From: Nocardia sienata NBRC 100364
GTDB lineage: Bacteria; Actinomycetota; Actinomycetes; Mycobacteriales; Mycobacteriaceae
Reading direction: 5' to 3'
Length of the DNA: 41,313 bases
NCBI RefSeq assembly: GCF_001613205.1
Contig: NZ_BDBX01000022.1
Coordinates: forward strand, 1 to 41,313
Both the position numbers and the translations under genes were made by a program. The notes below the pieces were generated by a model. The model made no database searches. It was not told the DNA's origin and was given only the letters and a program-made list of their open reading frames with translations. Positions 26,575-35,571 of the stretch are shown in pieces (the stretch's first letter is position 1; the number at the start of each line of letters is the position of its first letter).

Positions 26575-27089
26575 CTGCCATCCCGTCAACGCACCGTGAC
26601 CACGTCCTCGAAAGAGCCATGGGCGCGGTCGTCTTCCAAACAGCGACCACAGGTTAGCTGGATCTCCGCTCGAATACCGAATAAACGAGAAGTAAATCCG
26701 TAGTTGCGGAGAGGTTTTCCCGTATCCGACCGGAGTCACCTATCGGGCCGAAGCAGCCGATGATTCCACGAAACAGCTTCTTATCAGCGAATATATCGGC
26801 CTATGGCACGGTTTCTGTTATGTCGACGGGCCGATGGATTCGTAAACCCCGGTGGCGCAGCATTACTCGAACACCATTCCTACCCGTCGGTAACGGACCG
26901 GTAGCCTTATCGGAAAGCATCATTTGGCAGGAAAACAGTCCGCGCAAATGCCTTTGGCAGTACCCGGCCCAAGCCCTCCCCCGATACGGAAACCGCACCG
27001 AACTCGTCGCCTCGCAGACCTGTCCGCGCACACCGCGCCTCTGTGAAAGCGACCATCGGGGGATTCCGGCAGCGTCCTATCCTGTTCGG
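26575..27089. other. AT-richer divergent intergenic region
   Basis: No gene is supported in these 515 bp between the divergent Hsp70-like and Lrp-type genes. GC content is about 50% around 26640-26700, well below the flanking genes. The open frame joined to the Lrp-type gene spans 26760-27089 but encodes no recognisable domain. TTTGGCAG occurs twice (near 26930 and 26953). The stretch presumably holds both promoters and may be a remnant of acquired DNA; no clear IS end was seen. Confidence 0.4.
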
Positions 27090-28055
27090 GTGGAATCGGT
27101 CACGCTGGACCCCGTCGACCACGGCTTGCTGCACGCCCTGCAGATCGATGGGCGCGCGCCGTTCAGCAGGATCGCCGCTGTCCTGGACGTCTCGGACCGT
27201 ACTGTCGCCCGCCGCTTCGGCCGGCTCCGGGCCGCCGGCGCACTTCGCGTCAGCGCCGTACCGCACAGTCCTCTCGCCGCGGACGCACAGTGGCTGGTGC
27301 GCCTGCGGGTCCATCCCCGAGCCGCCACCGGCGTGGCACGTGCGCTGGCCGCCCGCCACGACACCGCCTGGGTCACCGAATTATCCGGCGGCACCGAGAT
27401 CGTCTGCCTGTTCCGGGTACCCGGCGACGGCACGGCACCGCTGGCAATGCTCAGTGCGCATCCCGGCATCGTCGAGGTGACCGCCCAGCGCGTGCTGCGC
27501 CATCTGATGAACCACCGCTGGCGCGGACGTATGTCCGCCCTCACCGAGGACCAGCTCGCCGGGATACACCCGCCCGATACAACGCCTCACGATCCGATCC
27601 GGCTCACCGATCTGGACCGCAGGCTCTTCCGCGCCCTGTCCGCCGACGGCCGGACGGCCTACGCGGATCTGGCCCGGCATATCGACTGGTCGGAATCCGC
27701 GGTCCGGCGGCGGCTGGCGGAACTGCGGGCCGCCGGGATGCTGCTGTTCGATGTCGAAGTGGAGCCCAAGCTGTTCGGCTTCTCCGCACAATGCCTGCTC
27801 TGGCTTTCGGTCACCCCGTCGCGGCTGAACACAGTCGCCGCGCGCCTTGCCGCGGACACCGAAACCGCCTATCTCGGCGCGACCACCGGCAAGCACAATC
27901 TGCTGGCCGTCACGCTCAGCCGTGACGCCGACACCCTGTACAGCTATCTGAGCGAGCGGATCGGAACGTTACCCGGGGTCGAGCAGGTGGAGACCGCGCC
28001 GATCACCGCGTACGCGAAACGTTTCGCCCCGGCCCCGGTGAGCCGGATGGGCTGA
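27090..28055 (+). CDS. Double-domain Lrp/AsnC-family regulator
   Basis: The 321-residue regulator is a duplicated Lrp/AsnC protein, about twice the usual 150 residues. The first HTH (about 6-50) contains FSRIAAVLDVSDRTVARRFG and the second (about 172-215) contains YADLARHIDWSESAVRRRLA. Each is followed by a RAM-like alpha/beta ligand domain. The GTG at 27090 is chosen because the domain begins right after it; no strong ribosome-binding site is seen. It is divergent from the Hsp70-like gene. The downstream 276 bp up to the convergent fprB gene hold no gene or convincing terminator. Ligand and targets are unknown; amino acids are typical for the family. Confidence 0.85.
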   Translation: MESVTLDPVDHGLLHALQIDGRAPFSRIAAVLDVSDRTVARRFGRLRAAGALRVSAVPHSPLAADAQWLVRLRVHPRAATGVARALAARHDTAWVTELSGGTEIVCLFRVPGDGTAPLAMLSAHPGIVEVTAQRVLRHLMNHRWRGRMSALTEDQLAGIHPPDTTPHDPIRLTDLDRRLFRALSADGRTAYADLARHIDWSESAVRRRLAELRAAGMLLFDVEVEPKLFGFSAQCLLWLSVTPSRLNTVAARLAADTETAYLGATTGKHNLLAVTLSRDADTLYSYLSERIGTLPGVEQVETAPITAYAKRFAPAPVSRMG

Positions 28056-28331
28056 CCGCATCGGGTGAGGTGCGCGGTCCCGGCGACGAGAACATGGCGG
28101 CGCCCCGAGTGATACGGCGCGGCGGATAGCCGGCTTTACTGGTCGTGGCGGTGCCGGGCGGCCATGACCTCGATCGTCTGCAGGCCGGACCCAGGCCGGA
28201 ATGCCGTATCGGCGCAGCGATACCGCGGCCGAGACAGCTGTGCGCGTAGCCCACCCGCGCGGCGGCGTGACCGCGCGGGCGACTCCGCGGCGGAACACGC
28301 CGCGGGTCGGGTGGTCCGCCGCGCAGCGGAT

Positions 28332-29924
28332 TCAGATGCGACCGAAGAGGCGGCGGCGTGCCGATCGCCCGGCGCGCAATACCGCTCCGCCCGGTCGGAC
28401 CTGCGGCCTTCGACCGCGCAACAGGCCGTCGAAGGCCTCGGCGCTGCCCGCGGGTTCGGGTAGGCGGCCCGCGTTGAAATCGTCGGCCAACTGCTGCACC
28501 GTCTCCTGCGCACAGGACTTGTTGGTACCGATGAATCCCGTGGGCCCGCGCTTGATCCAGCCCGTGACATACGTGCCCGGGAACACTGCCCCGTCCGGCG
28601 CCTCCAGCACCCGCCCGGCCTGATTCGGGATGATTCCGCGCTGTTCGTCGAACGGCAGGCCCGGCGTGGGCACTCCCCGGTAACCCACCGAGGTGAGCAC
28701 GAGCCCGGTCTCCAGCAGATCCAGCTCGCCGGTGCCCACCGCGCGTACCCGGCCGTCCTCACCGGTCACCAGATCGGTGCGCTCCACCTCGATGCCGGTG
28801 ACGGCGTCGGGGCCGAGGATACGGCTCGGCGCGCTCTGATACCGGAAGACGATGCGCCGCCGCCCGGTCGACGGCCGCCCGGCGGCCCGGCGCAGCAGAT
28901 CCAGTTTGCGCTCTACCTGATACGGCAGGCCCTCCGCGGGCGGAGGCAGTTCGCCGTCCACGACGATATCCACCTCCGCGCCCAGCAATCCGACGAACTC
29001 CGGCACCGTGAACGCCGATTCGGCGGGGCCGCGCCGGCCCAGCACCACGACCTCTTCCACGCTGCTGCGCCGCAGCGCCTCGAGCGCGATCGGCGAGATA
29101 TCGGTCCCGGCCAGCCGTTCTGGATCGCTGGTCAGAATGCGCGCCACATCGAGCGCCACATTGCCGTTGCCGACAATGACGACCTTGCGCCGGGAGAGAT
29201 CGAAATCGTGGTGCCGGTGGTCGGGGTGACCGTTGTACCAGGCCACGAAGTCGGTGGCGGAAACGTTACCGGCCAGACCCTCACCCGGGATACCGAGCTT
29301 GCGGTCGGTCGAGGCGCCGACCGCGTAGACGACCGCGTGATGATAGGCGAGCAGTTCCTCGTGCGAGATGTGCTTGCCCACCTCGACATCGAAATAGGAC
29401 CCGAACCCCGGCTGTTCCGACATCACATCGAAGAGGTCGGCCACCTGCCGGGTCTTCGCGTGGTCCGGCGCCACACCGTACCGGGCCAGCCCGTACGGGA
29501 CCGGCAGCCGGTCGAACACCGTCACCTGCACTTCGGGCTGGGTGAGCAGTTCGTCGGCCGCGTACATGGCCGAGGGTCCCGAGCCGACCACGGCCACCCG
29601 CAGCGGCCCGCGCGCGGCGGTATCGATCGCCGGCGCCGGCACCGGTGGTGCCAGCAGCGGACGCGGGCGCGCCTGCCGGTAGAAGTCGGCGTTGATCTCG
29701 ATGAACGGCTGCTGCTCCGCGGTCAGTTTCTTCGTGGAGGTGATGGCGTCCACGGGGCAGGCCGAGGCACACGCGCCACAATCCACGCAGGCCGCCGGAT
29801 CGACGTAGAGCATGTCCGCCGTCCGGAAATCCGGCTCGTCCGGGGTGGGATGGATGCAGTTGACCGGGCAGGCGTACACGCAGGACGCGTCGCTACAGCA
29901 CGACTGGGTGACGACATAGGGCAT
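28332..29924 (-). CDS. fprB: Ferredoxin/ferredoxin-NADP reductase fusion (FprB type)
   Basis: This 530-residue fusion pairs an N-terminal 7Fe-type ferredoxin with an adrenodoxin-reductase-like flavoprotein. Cluster cysteines are C15, C19 and C23 with C9/C10 (one site), and C46-x2-C49-x2-C52-x3-C56-P (the other). The FAD loop is VVGSGPSAMYAADEL, the NADP loop is VGNGNVALDVARIL, and the conserved end GWIKRGPTGFIGTNK is present. It would pass electrons between NADPH and iron-sulfur clusters. It lies 17 bp after the diiron oxygenase gene, the same pairing as Rv0885-fprB in M. tuberculosis as I recall, so it probably serves that enzyme. It could also supply SirA (inference). The start is ATG 29924. 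Confidence 0.93.
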   Translation of the reverse strand: MPYVVTQSCCSDASCVYACPVNCIHPTPDEPDFRTADMLYVDPAACVDCGACASACPVDAITSTKKLTAEQQPFIEINADFYRQARPRPLLAPPVPAPAIDTAARGPLRVAVVGSGPSAMYAADELLTQPEVQVTVFDRLPVPYGLARYGVAPDHAKTRQVADLFDVMSEQPGFGSYFDVEVGKHISHEELLAYHHAVVYAVGASTDRKLGIPGEGLAGNVSATDFVAWYNGHPDHRHHDFDLSRRKVVIVGNGNVALDVARILTSDPERLAGTDISPIALEALRRSSVEEVVVLGRRGPAESAFTVPEFVGLLGAEVDIVVDGELPPPAEGLPYQVERKLDLLRRAAGRPSTGRRRIVFRYQSAPSRILGPDAVTGIEVERTDLVTGEDGRVRAVGTGELDLLETGLVLTSVGYRGVPTPGLPFDEQRGIIPNQAGRVLEAPDGAVFPGTYVTGWIKRGPTGFIGTNKSCAQETVQQLADDFNAGRLPEPAGSAEAFDGLLRGRRPQVRPGGAVLRAGRSARRRLFGRI

Positions 29925-29941
29925 GGAAGTACTACCGCCGC

Positions 29942-30961
29942 TCAGGCCGCTTTGCCGGAGACCGCGCGCAGCGGCTCGGAGCGGTACCGGGTGGTGTGCC
30001 CGTCGATCCCCAGCGCCTTCCACACCCGCTTGGCGATCGGGTTCATCAGGCCGATCTCCTCGGCCAGGGCGCGGACATCGCCGAAGTAGTCGCTGAAGGT
30101 CTGCTTGGCGTCGTCGGACCCGTAGAACAGTTCCTTGCGCACGCTGTCGGGAATATCGAACTCGTCGAAGAACGCCTTGGGCGGCGTCACGATGGCACGG
30201 CCGAGGATCCACATGACGATCGGCATGGCCAGTGACAGCACGAACCTGTTCCGCGCCGAGGACTCCGGGACATGCTTCTTGAGGAATTCGTGGGCGAAGG
30301 AGATGTGCCGCGCTTCTTCGGCCACATGGATGGCCATCACGCCGCGCATGATCGGATGCACTTCCTCGCCGGAGCGCAGAACTTCCTTCTGGATGTGGTC
30401 GATCGGCTCCTCGCCGCCGAGCACTGCCATGAAGAACAGGTTCGGGAAAGCCACCGCCACCGGGACGGCGATATGCCGGATCTGACGCACCAGCGGACCC
30501 ATACCCGGGACATCCACCCCGATGCGGTTCACCATCTCCTGGAACATCAGGGTGTGGTTGTGCTCCTCGATCATCTCGTGGGAGCAGTAGCGGAATTCCG
30601 GGTCACCGTTGGGCAGGCCGAAGATGTGCTGCATCATGCCGCTGATCAGGATGGCCTCGAACTGCAGGCCCACTTTTGCGACATTGGCCTGGCGGTACTT
30701 GCCGAGCGCGATCTTCTTGTCGTCCGGCAGCGCCTGATACCAGGGGTGGCGGCCGACGGTGTCACCGGAGACCGGCAGAATCCAGCGCTCCGGCCGGGCA
30801 TCGGCGGCGAAGTCGGGATTGTCCCAGTCGATATCGGTGAACGGATCGAAGTTCCGGTTGACCGAGCCCTCCGACAGCAGCAACAGCTTCTCCGCGTATT
30901 CCTGAGCCTGCGCGACCAGTTGGTCGTCGGAGACCGTGGTGGCTGAAGACGTCATCGTCAC
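29942..30961 (-). CDS. AurF-like diiron oxygenase
   Basis: The 339-residue ferritin-like protein belongs to the AurF / p-aminobenzoate N-oxygenase diiron family. The ligand set is complete: E102, E133-x2-H136, E185, and H212-x3-E216-x2-H219; the E185-H212 spacing of 27 matches that of AurF Glu196-His223 as recalled. The substrate is unknown and need not be an arylamine; mycobacterial homologues are uncharacterised hydroxylase or desaturase-like proteins. It is the first gene of a two-gene operon with fprB, which could supply electrons. A small inverted repeat lies just upstream of the start. Confidence 0.85.
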   Translation of the reverse strand: MTMTSSATTVSDDQLVAQAQEYAEKLLLLSEGSVNRNFDPFTDIDWDNPDFAADARPERWILPVSGDTVGRHPWYQALPDDKKIALGKYRQANVAKVGLQFEAILISGMMQHIFGLPNGDPEFRYCSHEMIEEHNHTLMFQEMVNRIGVDVPGMGPLVRQIRHIAVPVAVAFPNLFFMAVLGGEEPIDHIQKEVLRSGEEVHPIMRGVMAIHVAEEARHISFAHEFLKKHVPESSARNRFVLSLAMPIVMWILGRAIVTPPKAFFDEFDIPDSVRKELFYGSDDAKQTFSDYFGDVRALAEEIGLMNPIAKRVWKALGIDGHTTRYRSEPLRAVSGKAA

Positions 30962-30985
30962 TGCCTCTCGTCGATGATTCGGGCT

Positions 30986-31004
30986 TAACTGTTTCCCATA
31001 GTTA
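30986..31004. promoter_or_regulatory. Candidate operator upstream of diiron oxygenase operon
   Basis: TAACT (30986-30990) and AGTTA (31000-31004) are inverted around nine bases, 25-43 bp before the diiron oxygenase start. The site is locally AT-rich. It may be a repressor operator or part of the promoter. No regulator gene is adjacent. Short arms make it weak evidence. Confidence 0.25.
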
Positions 31005-31329
31005 CAGCTACGCCCGGGTACGTCAACACGACTACCCGCGGGCGCCGGGTCACACCATGGACGTGGCGAGTATCACTCCAGCTCAGCACAGGGTGGGCAG
31101 GGGCCGAACAGGCTGAGAAGCACGGAGTACAGGTGGTGGCCCGCAGTGACACCCGGACACCGCGCGGGCCGACAGGGAGGGCGGTGCGCCTACGTCGGAT
31201 GGTCGGCGTCCGAGGCCCGCCCCGGCTTCGGGAGGGCCGAGCGAAGAAGCGCAGCGACTCCGGCACCGGTGTGCGGACCCGGGGTTACGAGCGGCCGGAC
31301 CCGCGCGACACCGAAGGCCAGGCCCTCGA
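31005..31329. other. Intergenic region between diiron oxygenase and cysA
   Basis: No gene is supported. The open frames here are extensions or antisense of neighbours without recognisable domains. ACCCG and CGGGT (around 31034-31050) make a weak 5-bp hairpin. The cysA 3' end lies at the right boundary, and no clear terminator follows it. Confidence 0.4.
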
Positions 31330-32325
31330 TCACCGCACCGGCAGTTGGGGAATCCGGGTCGCGCGGGCGTAGACCGTCTCCCCCTCCGCCAAGCGCAACG
31401 CCTCGGCGTCACCGCGGGTGACCTGGGCGGTGAACAGGTCACCGGTGGCGGCGTTGCGCAACTCCACCCGGACCTCGAACCCGAGCCGCACCACCCGCTC
31501 GACCGTCGCCCGGGTGACGCCCGCCGATTCCGCGGTCCCCTCATATGCGGCCAGCGCCATATTCGCATCCCGGCCCACCCGGATATCGTGCGGCCGCACC
31601 AGGTGCCCGTTGAGCCGCGCCACCGCGCCCAGGAACGACATGACGAACTCGCTGGCGGGCCGGTCGTAGACATCCTCGGGACTGCCGACCTGTTCGATCC
31701 GGCCGGCGTTCATGACCGCGATACGGTCGGCGACGTCCAAGGCTTCTTCCTGGTCGTGGGTGACCAGCACGGTGGTCACGTGTACTTCCTCATGCAGGCG
31801 GCGCAACCAGGTCCGCAGGTCCGCGCGGACCTTCGCGTCGAGCGCGCCGAACGGCTCGTCCAGCAGCAACACCTGCGGGTCCACCGCCAGCGCCCGGGCC
31901 AGTGCCATCCGCTGCCGCTGCCCGCCGGACAGCTGCGCCGGATACCGGTGCTGGAAACCGTCCAGACCGACGATGCCGAGCAGTTCGTCGACCCGTTTCG
32001 CGATCTCGGGCTTCGGCCGTTTCCGGATGGTCAGCCCGAAGGCCACATTGTCGCGGACGGTCATATGTTTGAACGCCGCGTAGTGCTGGAAGACGAAACC
32101 GATATCGCGCTTCTGCGGTGGTACCCGGGTCACGTCCCGGCCGCCGATGGTGACCACCCCGGAATCGAGATTCTCCAGCCCCGCGATCGACCGCAGCAGC
32201 GTCGACTTCCCGGACCCCGAGGGACCGAGCAGCGCCGTCAGCTCACCCGAGGGGATATCCAGGCTGACATCGTCGAGGGCGGCGAACGAACCGTAGCTCT
32301 TGCGCGCATTGGTCACGGTGATCAC
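31330..32325 (-). CDS. cysA: Sulfate/thiosulfate ABC transporter ATP-binding protein CysA
   Basis: This 331-residue ATPase of the sulfate importer has Walker [10 protein letters not shown] (about 34-42), Q-loop region [14 protein letters not shown], signature [15 protein letters not shown], Walker [13 protein letters not shown] and the switch His in [12 protein letters not shown]-terminal TOBE-like domain (about 240-331) is typical for CysA. The start is GTG at 32325. It is the last gene of the leftward operon, separated from cysW by 91 bp that contain a hairpin, unlike the overlapping cysT-cysW pair. Confidence 0.96.
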   Translation of the reverse strand: MITVTNARKSYGSFAALDDVSLDIPSGELTALLGPSGSGKSTLLRSIAGLENLDSGVVTIGGRDVTRVPPQKRDIGFVFQHYAAFKHMTVRDNVAFGLTIRKRPKPEIAKRVDELLGIVGLDGFQHRYPAQLSGGQRQRMALARALAVDPQVLLLDEPFGALDAKVRADLRTWLRRLHEEVHVTTVLVTHDQEEALDVADRIAVMNAGRIEQVGSPEDVYDRPASEFVMSFLGAVARLNGHLVRPHDIRVGRDANMALAAYEGTAESAGVTRATVERVVRLGFEVRVELRNAATGDLFTAQVTRGDAEALRLAEGETVYARATRIPQLPVR

Positions 32326-32377
32326 GGGCGGCCTCCGGCATACACAGTCGAGGTGCTTTTCTTCGAAGCTGGGACAT

Positions 32378-32395
32378 GCGGCCCGCGAAGGCCGC
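32378..32395 (-). other. Intercistronic hairpin between cysW and cysA
   Basis: GCGGCC (32378-32383) and GGCCGC (32390-32395) form a perfect 6-bp stem; in the leftward transcript the loop is TTCGCG. There is no T-run. It could act as partial attenuation or as an mRNA stability element that sets the ATPase level relative to the permeases. Confidence 0.35.
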
Positions 32396-32416
32396 GGCGA
32401 CGGCGAAGGTGTCGCC

Positions 32417-33223
32417 TCACGACGCGTTCCGCTTACGTTCCAGCAGCGTCATCAACAGCAGGGTGATGAGCGCGAGTCCCATCAGCAGGGTGGCGGCGCA
32501 GTACGCGCCGAAATCGTTGTGATCGTTGATATAGCGTTCGTGCACCAGCAACGTCAGCGTCTGCGATACACCCGGGAACCCGGACGACACCATGATGACG
32601 GCGCCGAACTCGCCCAGCGCGCGGGCCACGGTGAGTACCACGCCGTAGGTCAGCCCCCAGCGGATGGCGGGGACGGTGATCCGCCAGAAGGTCTGCCAGC
32701 GCGACGCCCCCAGGGTCGCCGCCGCCTGTTCCTGATCGTCGCCGATCTCGTGCAGCACCGGTTCCACCTCGCGCACGACGAACGGCATGGTGACGAAAAT
32801 GGTCGCCAGCACCATGCCCGGCAGCGCGAAGATGACCCGGAAACCCCAGTCGGTGACCACACCGAACCAGCCGTCGACACCCCACAGCATGATCAGCGCG
32901 ACACCCACCACCACCGGCGAGACCGCGAACGGCAGGTCCACGACGCCCTGCAGCAACCGGCGGCCGGGAAAATCTCCGCGTACCAGCGCCAGGGCGATCA
33001 CCACGCCGAGGATCACGTTCACCGGCACCACGATCACCAGGATGATCATGGAGAGGTTGAAGGCCGAGATGGCGGCGGGCGTACTGATCTGATCGATGAA
33101 CGCCCCGATCCCCTGGCCGAACGCCCGATACAGGATGATCCCGAGCGGCAGCACCAGCAGGACGAACAGGTAGCCGAGGGCCAGCACGCGCAGCGTGATC
33201 CGGCCGGGAGCGGACAGTTTCAC
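32417..33223 (-). CDS. cysW: Sulfate ABC transporter permease CysW
   Basis: This 268-residue inner-membrane permease has about six hydrophobic segments and the cytoplasmic EAA loop near [19 protein letters not shown] (about 160-180), which contacts Cys[18 protein letters not shown] is typical of CysW. The GTG at 33223 overlaps the cysT stop (GTGA), so the two permease halves are made together. It corresponds to Rv2398c in order. Confidence 0.95.
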   Translation of the reverse strand: MKLSAPGRITLRVLALGYLFVLLVLPLGIILYRAFGQGIGAFIDQISTPAAISAFNLSMIILVIVVPVNVILGVVIALALVRGDFPGRRLLQGVVDLPFAVSPVVVGVALIMLWGVDGWFGVVTDWGFRVIFALPGMVLATIFVTMPFVVREVEPVLHEIGDDQEQAAATLGASRWQTFWRITVPAIRWGLTYGVVLTVARALGEFGAVIMVSSGFPGVSQTLTLLVHERYINDHNDFGAYCAATLLMGLALITLLLMTLLERKRNAS

Positions 33224-34107
33224 CGGGCCTCACGTTCCTTGCGCGCCGTGCGCTCGGCGAACACCCGCAGCACCAGCAGCGCGACGAACGCGATCACCAG
33301 CAGCGCCACCGAGACCGCCGCCGCGTTCACCGGCCGATCGATCTCGATCTGCTGCTGGATGTATTGGGAGGCCACCTGCGTCTCCCGTGGGATATTGCCG
33401 CCGATCAACACCACCGAACCGAATTCACCGATGGCGCGCGCGAACGCCAGACCGCCGCCGCTGATGATGGCCGGCGCCAAAGTCGGCAGCACCACGCGGC
33501 GGAAGGTCGTCCAGTTGTCGGCGCCCAGCGACAGGGCCGCCTGTTCCACCTCGCGATCGGCCTCGATGAGCACCGGCTGCACCGAGCGCACCACGAACGG
33601 GAGGGTCACGAAGGCCAGTGCCACCACCAGGCCCGGCCGGGTGGCGTTGAGATGGATATCGACCGGACTCTGCGGTCCGTACAGGGCCAGCAGCACAATG
33701 CTGGCGACAATCGTGGGCAGCGCGAACGGCAGATCGATCAGCGCGTTCACCAGGCCCTTGCCGGGGAAGTCGTCCCGGACCAGAACCCAGGCGATCATCG
33801 TGCCCATCACGACATTCAGCAGGGCCACCGCCACCGAGACCAGCACCGTCACCCGCAGCGACGCCAACGCCGCCGGATCGGTGATCGCGCCCCAGAACCC
33901 GGACCAGCCGTCGTCGAACGCACTGAAGGTCAGCGCGGCCAGCGGCAGCAACACGATCACACTGAGCCACAGCATCGCGGTGGCGATACCGAGCGGGCCC
34001 ACCGAACCGGTGAACCGCAACCATGATCGGACCGGTCGGCGGGTCGACACGTCCGGGCCGGCGGCGCCGGCGGGCGCGGGCTCGGTGGCGGTGCTGCGTT
34101 CGGTCAC
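33220..34107 (-). CDS. cysT: Sulfate ABC transporter permease CysT
   Basis: This 295-residue permease is the partner of CysW. An N-terminal cytoplasmic tail of about 35 residues precedes six hydrophobic segments. The EAA loop is EQAALSLGADNWTTFRRVV, and ARAIGEFGSVVLIGGNIP is family-typical. The GTG start at 34107 lies 36 bp after subI. The gene is also called cysU in enteric bacteria. Confidence 0.95.
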   Translation of the reverse strand: MTERSTATEPAPAGAAGPDVSTRRPVRSWLRFTGSVGPLGIATAMLWLSVIVLLPLAALTFSAFDDGWSGFWGAITDPAALASLRVTVLVSVAVALLNVVMGTMIAWVLVRDDFPGKGLVNALIDLPFALPTIVASIVLLALYGPQSPVDIHLNATRPGLVVALAFVTLPFVVRSVQPVLIEADREVEQAALSLGADNWTTFRRVVLPTLAPAIISGGGLAFARAIGEFGSVVLIGGNIPRETQVASQYIQQQIEIDRPVNAAAVSVALLVIAFVALLVLRVFAERTARKEREAR

Positions 34108-34143
34108 GAGTATCGAGTATCGCGTGTGGGCCGGGTCACCCGG

Positions 34144-35241
34144 CTACTCGGTCGCGTTGTCGTAGGCGACGGCGATGGTTCCGGTCTCGGGCGCGAACAG
34201 TTCCGCCTCCACCCTCTCCCAGCCGCCGAGGTCGGCGACGGTGTAGAGGACGGGCGGCTGCGGGAAGACATCGGTGTACTCGGCGGCCACCCCCGGGTCG
34301 ACCGGCCGGAAGCCCGCATCGGCCCAGGCGCGCTGCGCTTCGGTCGTGTAGAGGAAATCGCGGAAGGCGATCGCCTTCTCCGGATGCGGGGCGTGTTCGA
34401 GCACCGCGACGGGGTTCTCGATCTTGAAAGTGGTCTCCGGGACGATGTGCTCGACCGGGTCGCCGTGCCGTTCGGCGAAGATCGCCTCGTTCTCGTAGCT
34501 GATCAGCACATCGCCGGTACCCTGCAGGAAGGCCTCGGTGGCCTCGCGCCCCGACTTCGGCTGGACGCGCACACGGGTCAGCATCTGATTCAGGTAGTCC
34601 ACCCCCGCCTGCGGGTTCTGCCCGCCCGCGCTGGCCGCGGCGTAGGGGGCGAGCAGGTTCCATTTCGCGGAACCGGAACTGAACGGGTTCGGGGTCACCA
34701 CCTCGACATCGGGGCGTAGGAGATCGTCCCAGGTCCGGATGTTCTTCGGGTTCCCGGAGCGCACCACCAGCGCCACCACCGAGCCGAAGGGCACCCCGCG
34801 GGTGGCGTCGGCGTTCCAGTCGGGATCCACCAGTCCGGCGTCGACCAAGCGGGTGATGTCGGGTTCGAGGGAGAAGCTCACCACATCGGCCGGCGCGCCG
34901 CGCGCGATCTTGCGGGACTGATCCCCCGACGCGCCGTAGGACCGGCGCACCTCGACGCCCTCGCCCACCTCGGTGTCGTTGAACTTCGGGATCACCTCGT
35001 CGTAGCCGGGCTTGGGGATGGCGTACGCGTACAGATCGACGGTTCCCCCGCTGCCGTCGGCCCCACCGCCGCCGACCTCGTCGCTGGATCCCCCGGCACA
35101 CCCGGCCACCAGTATCGGCACCGCGACCAGCACCGCCAGCAGGCGAGGTACCGGCCGGCCGACTCGGGTACCGGCCCGCTCACCGAACCCGCGCCCGCCC
35201 GATACGGCCCGGGCACCGGCGCGCACGACAGCCCGCGTCAC
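34144..35241 (-). CDS. subI: Sulfate-binding lipoprotein SubI
   Basis: This is the extracytoplasmic substrate-binding lipoprotein of the sulfate importer. From the GTG at 35241 the product is 365 residues with a hydrophobic stretch and lipobox LVAGC (C48), so the mature protein is lipid-anchored. Family features include VDLYAYAIPKPGYDEV, RRSYGASGDQSRKI and ENEAIFAER. The N-region before the hydrophobic core is long and Arg-rich. The start is chosen because the GTG overlaps the stop of the upstream micropeptide (GTGA); the frame is open 35 codons further. It corresponds to Rv2400c in order. Confidence 0.92.
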   Translation of the reverse strand: MTRAVVRAGARAVSGGRGFGERAGTRVGRPVPRLLAVLVAVPILVAGCAGGSSDEVGGGGADGSGGTVDLYAYAIPKPGYDEVIPKFNDTEVGEGVEVRRSYGASGDQSRKIARGAPADVVSFSLEPDITRLVDAGLVDPDWNADATRGVPFGSVVALVVRSGNPKNIRTWDDLLRPDVEVVTPNPFSSGSAKWNLLAPYAAASAGGQNPQAGVDYLNQMLTRVRVQPKSGREATEAFLQGTGDVLISYENEAIFAERHGDPVEHIVPETTFKIENPVAVLEHAPHPEKAIAFRDFLYTTEAQRAWADAGFRPVDPGVAAEYTDVFPQPPVLYTVADLGGWERVEAELFAPETGTIAVAYDNATE

Positions 35242-35315
35242 CGGGTGAACAACCAGGCGACGATCACCAGCACCAACAGTGCCAGCAGCGCGATCTGCAC
35301 CCGTGAGCGCGGCAT
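35238..35315 (-). CDS. 25-residue membrane micropeptide upstream of subI
   Basis: ATG at 35315 opens a 25-codon ORF encoding a short basic start (MPRSRVQ), about 16 hydrophobic residues (IALLALLVLVIVAW) and LFTR, a single-pass membrane peptide. Its ATG overlaps the stop of the 69-aa membrane gene (TGATG) and its stop overlaps the subI GTG (GTGA). Two such overlaps make a real, coupled gene likely despite its size. It could be an importer accessory subunit or serve only for translational coupling of subI. No family is recognised. Confidence 0.55.
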   Translation of the reverse strand: MPRSRVQIALLALLVLVIVAWLFTR

Positions 35316-35524
35316 CAGTACACCTCGTTTCCGGCCTCGCGGTCACCGTCGGCGTCGTCGCGGCCCAACGCGACGCCCGCCACGTGCAGGAACCGGTCGA
35401 TCAGGTAGGCGATCGCGAAACTGATCGGCACCATACCCACCAGCACCACGAGGAACTGAGGTATGAACGGCAGACCCGCCACCCACATCTCGAACCCGTC
35501 CCACCAGTCGGCAATACGCTCCAC
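35315..35524 (-). CDS. Small membrane protein at head of sulfate importer operon
   Basis: From GTG 35524 this encodes 69 residues with a conserved-looking start (VERIADWWDGFEMWVAGLP), a hydrophobic segment (about 22-42) and an acidic tail (GRDDADGDREAG). It occupies the place of Rv2401A, a small membrane protein upstream of subI in M. tuberculosis. An earlier in-frame GTG at 35557 would give 80 residues. GTG 35524 is preferred because TACGCT lies seven bases upstream, as expected for a leaderless mRNA. Function is unknown; its position suggests a role in sulfate uptake. Confidence 0.7.
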   Translation of the reverse strand: MERIADWWDGFEMWVAGLPFIPQFLVVLVGMVPISFAIAYLIDRFLHVAGVALGRDDADGDREAGNEVY

Positions 35525-35571
35525 GGCGACCAGCGTAGAACACCGCACAGCGCCCACTCCGACCCGTGCCT

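Noticed and set aside
26760..27089. 110-codon N-terminal extension of the Lrp-type regulator
   Set aside because: It has no domain, is rich in rare-looking residues for this genome, and the HTH domain begins directly after GTG 27090.
32300..34165. 621-codon plus-strand frame opposite cysA, cysW and cysT
   Set aside because: It is antisense to three clearly recognised transporter genes and has no recognisable domain.
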